From NCBI GenBank assembly GCA_030426865.1, contig JAUHXN010000080.1, positions 1 through 10,392 on the forward strand: DNA of 10,392 bases, written 5' to 3'. The stretch comes from a bacterium. GTDB lineage: Bacteria; Bacteroidota; Ignavibacteria; Kapaibacteriales; UBA2268. Under the pieces are notes generated by a model. It ran no database searches and was not told the origin of the DNA. It saw nothing but the letters and a program-made list of their open reading frames with translations. Of the stretch, positions 5,899-10,392 are shown piece by piece (the first letter of the stretch is position 1; every line of letters starts with the position of its first letter). Made by a program: the position numbers and the translations under genes.

Positions 5899-8084
5899 AA
5901 TCAATACTTAAAATATTAACTGTATTTTTAGTCTTAGCTACTACGGTTTATTCCTCTGAAAAGAAGGGAACTGCACTAGTACTGAGTGGAGGCGGCGCCA
6001 GAGGTGGTGCACAAATTTCCGTTTTAAGAGAATTGGAACGTCAGAATATTAAGATAGATTATATTATCGGTACAAGTATAGGGGCTGTTATAGGCGGTTT
6101 GTACGCTACAGGTTATACACCTGACGAAATAGAATCGATGATGGTGAATGCAGATTGGGAAGAGTTGATGGCATCTTCGAATTTTTACAATCGTGACAAA
6201 ATGTTCATTGACCAAAAAAAATATTACGACAGGAAACTCATAAATCTTAGGTTCAACGATTACAAATTTGAGATGCCTAAAGCTATTAGTAATGGCTATA
6301 GGTTCTCAGAATTTTTACAAGACAAGATACTATTGTCAGATTTTGCTTTCGAAAGTGACTTTGATAAATTAAAAATTCCATTTCGAGCAGTATCTTTGGA
6401 TATAGTAAGGGGTAAACCTTATATATTCAAAAACGGCGATCTGATGTCTGCTATGAGGGCGAGTGCCACTGTCCCATTAAGGTTTACACCTGTTGAACTC
6501 GATTCTATGATTTTAGTTGACGGTGGTCCAGTTGCAAACATTCCATTCGAACAAGCAAAACAAGAGTTTAATCCTGCTCATATTATAGTTGTAAACACGA
6601 CTTCAGATAAATTTACTTACGAAGATCTCAATAACCCCGTAAATATAGCTGACCAAGTGGTTAGCGTACTTATGAAATCTAATATCGAAGAAGCTAAAGC
6701 TGGTAGTGATTTTTATATAGAGCCAGACCTACGTCATTTGGGGAATACTGATTTTGATAAAATGGACTCTATTATTAATATCGGGAAGAAAGCTGTTGAG
6801 AAAATTGACTTTAGTAAACTCAGTAAGAACATTGTTCTAAATAACAATTCTACTAAAAGTAAAGAATATACGCTCAATGATATTACAATAAGTGGTAATC
6901 TCAATACAGATGATATGCTTATACTTTCATCACTGAATATTAGCAAAGGTGAGAAAGTAACTGGTAAAGATATTTTCAATCTTTGGCAAAGTATATACTC
7001 TACCGAACTCTTTTCTCAAGTACGGGTAGTTCCTAAAATTTCAGATGACAATAAGCTAGATTTATTGATTGATGTAGAAGAGAAAGGTACTCAGTTACTA
7101 CTATTAGGTTTAAGGATAGATAACGAGAGAAATACTCAAATAGAATTAGATTTAGTAAGGGAAAATTTTCTAAATACTGGAACTAGGACACTTTTAGGAG
7201 CTGCTGTCGGTTCGAGAAATCAAAAGTTAATTTGGTCTATTTCTAACCCAAGAGTTCTAAATTTACCTATCAACTTTAATTTTACCGCATATTATAATAA
7301 TACACTTTACAGAACATATAGCCAAGAAACAGTTAAGCGGAATAATTATAATCGTAAATTAGATGGTGAGTATAAGGTCCAAAATTTTGGGTTCAATGTT
7401 GCAACAGGTACTAATTTTGATAAGACAGGTAAAATTAATTTTGGGTTCCAACTAGAACAGCAAAGGGCATATAATCTGGATTCGGAGCCAAATGAATATA
7501 AAAATGTATCCACTTTCTTTATTCGTACGTTAATAGATAGTAAGAATAAGTCCAATTTCGCAACACAAGGAACGTTAATAGATTTGAATTTCGAATCAAA
7601 TTTGCTTTCTTTGGAAAATGATGTTAATTTTTCTAAACTTGAGTTTGTATTAGATGCATATGTTTCTCCTTTGAGTGATTTTACTATCAATCCATTTTTT
7701 ATGTTTGGATTGGGAGATAAGACAACTCCATTAGCCGAATTTTGGGGGCTCGGAGGTCAAGATATGTTCTATGGAATGAGGGAATTCGAAAGAATTGGTA
7801 GACAGATATTTGTTTCATCGTTAGAGTTAAGATATAAGCTACCATTTGAGATTTTCTTTGACACTTATGCCTCATTCCGTTATGACATAGGTGGAGTTTG
7901 GAGTGTACCAGAACAGATAAAGTTTTCTAATTTGAGACAAGCTATAGGTGGTAGTATATCTTTTGATACTCCTATAGGACCTGCAGCTTTCTCATTAGGC
8001 AATAGTTTCTATTTATTGGACAATCCCGATAGGGTAATATTCGGACCATTGCTCGGGTACTTTGCTATAGGTATTAATTTATAA
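5895..8084 (+). CDS. Patatin-POTRA-beta-barrel outer membrane phospholipase (type Vd autotransporter-like)
   Basis: 729 residues from a TTG at 5895. Order: signal peptide at about 1-21 (MKSILKILTVFLVLATTVYSS); patatin-like lipase at about 25-232 with oxyanion loop GGGARG at 32-37, nucleophile S61 in GTSIG, and the dyad aspartate D209 in VDGG; a single POTRA at about 325-396 (YTLNDITISGNL...); then an Omp85-type barrel from about 399 to the end, rich in alternating strands and closing in YFAIGINL. This matches the PlpD/FplA type Vd architecture: a phospholipase A joined to its own outer-membrane pore. The catalytic residues are intact. The frame opens just after a TAA at 5874-5876, so only TTG at 5883 or 5895 can give the signal peptide; 5895 overlaps the DJ-1 stop as TTGA. 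Whether the lipase faces outside or stays periplasmic is not decidable here. Confidence 0.9.
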   Translation: MKSILKILTVFLVLATTVYSSEKKGTALVLSGGGARGGAQISVLRELERQNIKIDYIIGTSIGAVIGGLYATGYTPDEIESMMVNADWEELMASSNFYNRDKMFIDQKKYYDRKLINLRFNDYKFEMPKAISNGYRFSEFLQDKILLSDFAFESDFDKLKIPFRAVSLDIVRGKPYIFKNGDLMSAMRASATVPLRFTPVELDSMILVDGGPVANIPFEQAKQEFNPAHIIVVNTTSDKFTYEDLNNPVNIADQVVSVLMKSNIEEAKAGSDFYIEPDLRHLGNTDFDKMDSIINIGKKAVEKIDFSKLSKNIVLNNNSTKSKEYTLNDITISGNLNTDDMLILSSLNISKGEKVTGKDIFNLWQSIYSTELFSQVRVVPKISDDNKLDLLIDVEEKGTQLLLLGLRIDNERNTQIELDLVRENFLNTGTRTLLGAAVGSRNQKLIWSISNPRVLNLPINFNFTAYYNNTLYRTYSQETVKRNNYNRKLDGEYKVQNFGFNVATGTNFDKTGKINFGFQLEQQRAYNLDSEPNEYKNVSTFFIRTLIDSKNKSNFATQGTLIDLNFESNLLSLENDVNFSKLEFVLDAYVSPLSDFTINPFFMFGLGDKTTPLAEFWGLGGQDMFYGMREFERIGRQIFVSSLELRYKLPFEIFFDTYASFRYDIGGVWSVPEQIKFSNLRQAIGGSISFDTPIGPAAFSLGNSFYLLDNPDRVIFGPLLGYFAIGINL

Positions 8085-8099
8085 AAAGAGATAAAAGTT

Positions 8100-8597
8100 A
8101 TGAAGAACTTAAATTACAAAGTAATATTACTAATAGTGCTCACCTCTGTGTTGCTTGCATTTGCTTATAACTATAGTGATATTAGCTCCAAAGGACTATC
8201 TTACTTAACATCTAAAGGTCCTGCCGTTTCAGATTCATTGCTGGAAGCTGGAATTGCCAATAATGTTAGCCAGGCAGAAAAGCTAGAAGGCGGAACTATT
8301 ACCTACGAACAAATAAAAGCCCGAATTAACAATCCAGAGTTTATAATAATTGATGCACGAAGCCCCGAAGACTACGCAAAAGGTAGAATAGGTGATGCTA
8401 AGAATATTTTCCCTTATGGAGATGAAGCACAGTACTTTGAACAGATATATACTCTGGAAAGAGGTAAAAAGTATCTTATTTACTGTACAGGTGGCGACTG
8501 TGACTTGTCACATCACTTAGCAGAAGATATGCAAACAGCCGGGTTTGAAAACATATTCATATACGTTGGTGGTTGGGAAGATTGGGTAGCCAGATAA
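8100..8597 (+). CDS. Membrane-anchored extracytoplasmic single-domain rhodanese
   Basis: 165 residues. A hydrophobic N-terminal segment (about 7-23, after MKNLNYK) is a signal anchor or uncleaved signal peptide, placing the domain in the periplasm. A linker of about 40 residues leads to one rhodanese fold from about 66: 'ITYEQIKARINNPEFIIIDARSPEDYAKGRI' and the active-site loop CTGGDC at 129-134, where C129 is the expected sulfur-accepting cysteine; the domain closes with VGGWEDWV. C134 in the same loop could form a disulfide or persulfide relay with C129, which is inference. Rhodaneses transfer sulfane sulfur or act in thiol chemistry; the donor and acceptor are unknown. An AGAG site lies 9 bases upstream and the patatin stop is 15 bases away. 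Its TAA abuts the ATG of the next gene in the same frame. Confidence 0.87.
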   Translation: MKNLNYKVILLIVLTSVLLAFAYNYSDISSKGLSYLTSKGPAVSDSLLEAGIANNVSQAEKLEGGTITYEQIKARINNPEFIIIDARSPEDYAKGRIGDAKNIFPYGDEAQYFEQIYTLERGKKYLIYCTGGDCDLSHHLAEDMQTAGFENIFIYVGGWEDWVAR

Positions 8598-9791
8598 ATG
8601 GATAATAGCACAATACATAGTGACAAATTATTAGAGAAAAAGTTTGGAATTATAGGTGTGGCAGAACCAATGCGGAAAGCCAAGAAGCTATTGCTGAAGG
8701 CGGCACCTACTGAACTATCTGTACTTATAACTGGTGAAACTGGAACTGGTAAAGAAGTATTCGCTAAAGCTCTACATGGGCTAAGCAAGCGAAGAGGAAA
8801 TAATTTTGTTAGTGTTAACTGTGGTGCCATTCCTGAAACCCTGTTAGAATCGGAACTATTTGGCCATGAGAAAGGGGCTTTTACTAGTGCCGTTGATCAA
8901 AGAAAGGGATTCTTTGAAACAGCAGACAAAGGTACAATATTCCTAGATGAAATAGGTGAAATGCCAGTAGAAACGCAAGTAAAATTACTTCGTGTTTTAG
9001 AGTCAGGGGAATTCTCTCGACTTGGCTCATCAGACAATCGTAAAGTCGATGTAAGAGTCATAGCCGCTACTAATCGAGAGTTAGAAGAAAGAGTGGAACA
9101 AAAGCAATTCAGACAAGATTTGTATTTCAGATTGCGCTCTGTTCATATACAACTACCTTCACTTAGAGAACACCCAGAAGACATAGAACCACTATTCTAT
9201 TATTTTGCGAATAAGACCGCAAATAATATAGGTCTAGATTTCAAAGGAATAAGTCACGAAGCATTAGAGATATTAAAAAGTCAGAGTTGGGAAGGGAATG
9301 TACGTGAGTTAAAAAATCTTATAGATACTATGCTCACCCTAGAAGCTAAGGAATTTATAGAAGCAGAGAACGTTACTAAATATATTAGGCCTTCTCTACC
9401 ACGTCACACCAAATCGAGACAGACTGCTTTGGTACCTACAACAAAAAGTAGTGATGACAATCCGAACCTTGAGTTAGGGATTATATTCCGTACTCTTCTT
9501 GAGATAAAAAATGATATTCAAGATTTAAAACATGAAGTTCATTTTAATTCTATTAAGCTGGATGAGATAGTCGCTAATCAGAACGAAATAATGATACAAA
9601 CTGCAGACGAAGTAATAGAGAATGATGAGATGTTGGAAGGATTCGATACACTTAATTTAGCTGATATTGAAAAAAGACTAATTGTATTCTCACTTAATCG
9701 ATTCGAAGGTAACCGCCGACTAGCTGCCAAAGAGCTAGGTATAAGCGAGCGAACTCTTTACCGAAAACTCAAGCAATACGATTTGGATTGA
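8598..9791 (+). CDS. Receiver-less sigma-54-dependent transcriptional activator (AAA+ and Fis HTH)
   Basis: 397 residues. The sigma-54 interaction AAA+ domain starts almost at once (about 17-262): Walker A GETGTGKE at 46-53, sigma-54 contact loop GAFTSA at 93-98 (the usual form is GAFTGA), Walker B TIFLDEIG at 113-120, arginine-finger region FRQDLYFRLR at 171-180, and sensor II GNVREL at 233-238. A variable linker with a probable coiled coil (about 293-330) leads to a Fis-type HTH at about 353-397 (NRRLAAKELGISERTLYRK). There is no N-terminal receiver, GAF or PAS domain, so activity must be set by expression, a partner, or the linker. Receiver-less proteins of this form occur in Bacteroidota, often beside lptE and secG. 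The ATG directly follows the rhodanese TAA, implying reinitiation. The target is unknown; the nearest candidate site is 2924-2939. Confidence 0.93.
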   Translation: MDNSTIHSDKLLEKKFGIIGVAEPMRKAKKLLLKAAPTELSVLITGETGTGKEVFAKALHGLSKRRGNNFVSVNCGAIPETLLESELFGHEKGAFTSAVDQRKGFFETADKGTIFLDEIGEMPVETQVKLLRVLESGEFSRLGSSDNRKVDVRVIAATNRELEERVEQKQFRQDLYFRLRSVHIQLPSLREHPEDIEPLFYYFANKTANNIGLDFKGISHEALEILKSQSWEGNVRELKNLIDTMLTLEAKEFIEAENVTKYIRPSLPRHTKSRQTALVPTTKSSDDNPNLELGIIFRTLLEIKNDIQDLKHEVHFNSIKLDEIVANQNEIMIQTADEVIENDEMLEGFDTLNLADIEKRLIVFSLNRFEGNRRLAAKELGISERTLYRKLKQYDLD

Positions 9792-9796
9792 GGGAT

Positions 9797-10392
9797 ATGA
9801 CTACCTCAAAAATATTCATTTATGCTTCTATCTATTTATTCTTCCTTCTGAATTCTAGTCTTGATTTATTTGCAGTCGATATTAGAAGTTTGAAAGATAC
9901 TAATAATTTAACTTCATTTGATAAAATTGAGACCTTATCATTTCATAATATTAATCTTATTCATATAGAAAAGCTAAAAGGAAAGAAGGTTAAACATTTA
10001 GTTTTTAAACAGTGCTTTGGGAATATTAATGATATTCTTTCAGTTATTGACATGAGTTCTCTTAAGGGTTTATCAATCTCTGAATCTATTGTTTTGGATA
10101 CTCTTATAAATTTGGATGGTGCTAGTGATATAGAAATTGGAATTTCTAGGAATTATGGCTGGTTCAAATTTTCTAATTTAAATATGTGCAAAGGATTTAG
10201 TTGTGAATACAACACTATGCACCTTGATATAAATGAGTTTAACCCTAATATAGAATTACTTCATTTAATCAATATCAATCCACTTTTTGTAAAGAATATT
10301 AGTTACCTTGAAAATTTTACTAAACTAGAAAGTCTATGGCTTGATTTCGGTTTCCCAATTGAGGTGGACTTGAATTTAGAAAATCTAACAGG
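9797..10392 (+). CDS. Secreted leucine-repeat-like protein, partial (runs off the window)
   Basis: An uninterrupted frame from ATG at 9797 to the window end gives 198 residues with no stop. The N-terminus is a signal peptide (MTTSKIFIYASIYLFFLLNSS..., likely cleaved after L-F-A near residue 26). The rest shows repeated hydrophobic patterns such as IETLSFHNIN, VKHLVFKQC, LKGLSISES, IELLHLINI and LESLWLDFG at roughly regular spacing, resembling divergent leucine-rich repeats or a beta-solenoid; no exact family is recognised. It begins 5 bases after the sigma-54 activator stop, with GAGG only 3 bases upstream, so it probably shares the transcript. G+C is about 28% (counted over 9841-10380) against about 43% in the activator's AAA+ region (8641-8880), with many CTT, TCT and ATT codons. 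It may be fast-evolving or acquired. It does not look like LptE. Confidence 0.7.
   Translation, partial: MTTSKIFIYASIYLFFLLNSSLDLFAVDIRSLKDTNNLTSFDKIETLSFHNINLIHIEKLKGKKVKHLVFKQCFGNINDILSVIDMSSLKGLSISESIVLDTLINLDGASDIEIGISRNYGWFKFSNLNMCKGFSCEYNTMHLDINEFNPNIELLHLININPLFVKNISYLENFTKLESLWLDFGFPIEVDLNLENLT

Noticed and set aside
7346..7690. 114-residue minus-strand open frame inside the patatin barrel
   Set aside because: It is antisense to the barrel of an intact gene, with no motif, start signal or neighbour to support it.
8513..8830. 105-residue minus-strand frame across the rhodanese/activator junction
   Set aside because: It is antisense to two strong genes and spans their junction; the protein shows no recognisable fold.

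Overview
The window is AT-rich DNA from a Gram-negative bacterium, most likely of the Bacteroidota/Ignavibacteria/Kapabacteria group. The pointers are a type IX secretion C-terminal sorting domain at the left edge (IYPNPV motif, ending in KVVITK), a Bacteroidota-style S41 protease with a C-terminal extension, an outer-membrane patatin-barrel protein, weak or absent Shine-Dalgarno sites, and a receiver-less sigma-54 activator of the kind common in that group. The group is inferred from protein style; nothing in the window fixes the species. Twelve genes are present, two of them cut by the window edges, with almost no non-coding DNA and no gene-free stretch over 300 bases. I see no tRNA, rRNA, CRISPR array, insertion sequence or phage gene.

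Left part (1-3935, all + strand): the end of a secreted T9SS cargo protein; an exported PDZ/S41 carboxy-terminal processing protease closed by a clear intrinsic terminator at 2063-2096; an exported DUF3108 protein; and an N-acetylglucosamine-kinase-like ASKHA kinase. A sequence very close to a sigma-54 -24/-12 promoter (2924-2939) sits in the 87-base gap before the kinase. Themes are envelope proteolysis and amino-sugar or cell-wall metabolism.

Middle (3932-5248, - strand): one cytoplasmic protein made almost only of twelve gapless 34-residue TPRs. It is convergent with the kinase and overlaps it by four bases.

Right part (5344 to the window end, + strand): a very tight five-gene run: DJ-1/PfpI protein, patatin-POTRA-barrel (type Vd autotransporter-like) protein started from TTG and overlapping the previous stop, a membrane-anchored rhodanese, a receiver-less sigma-54 activator abutting it as TAA|ATG, and a secreted, very AT-rich leucine-repeat-like protein running off the end. 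Spacing of -4, 15, 0 and 5 bases makes one transcript likely. A plausible reading is an envelope lipid and thiol stress operon that carries its own activator, but that is inference.

I found no convincing evidence of a wholly new system. The points most worth a second look are the sigma-54-like promoter together with an activator that has a variant GAFTSA loop, the TTG-started patatin autotransporter, and the compositionally distinct leucine-repeat gene where LptE would be expected by analogy with other Bacteroidota.
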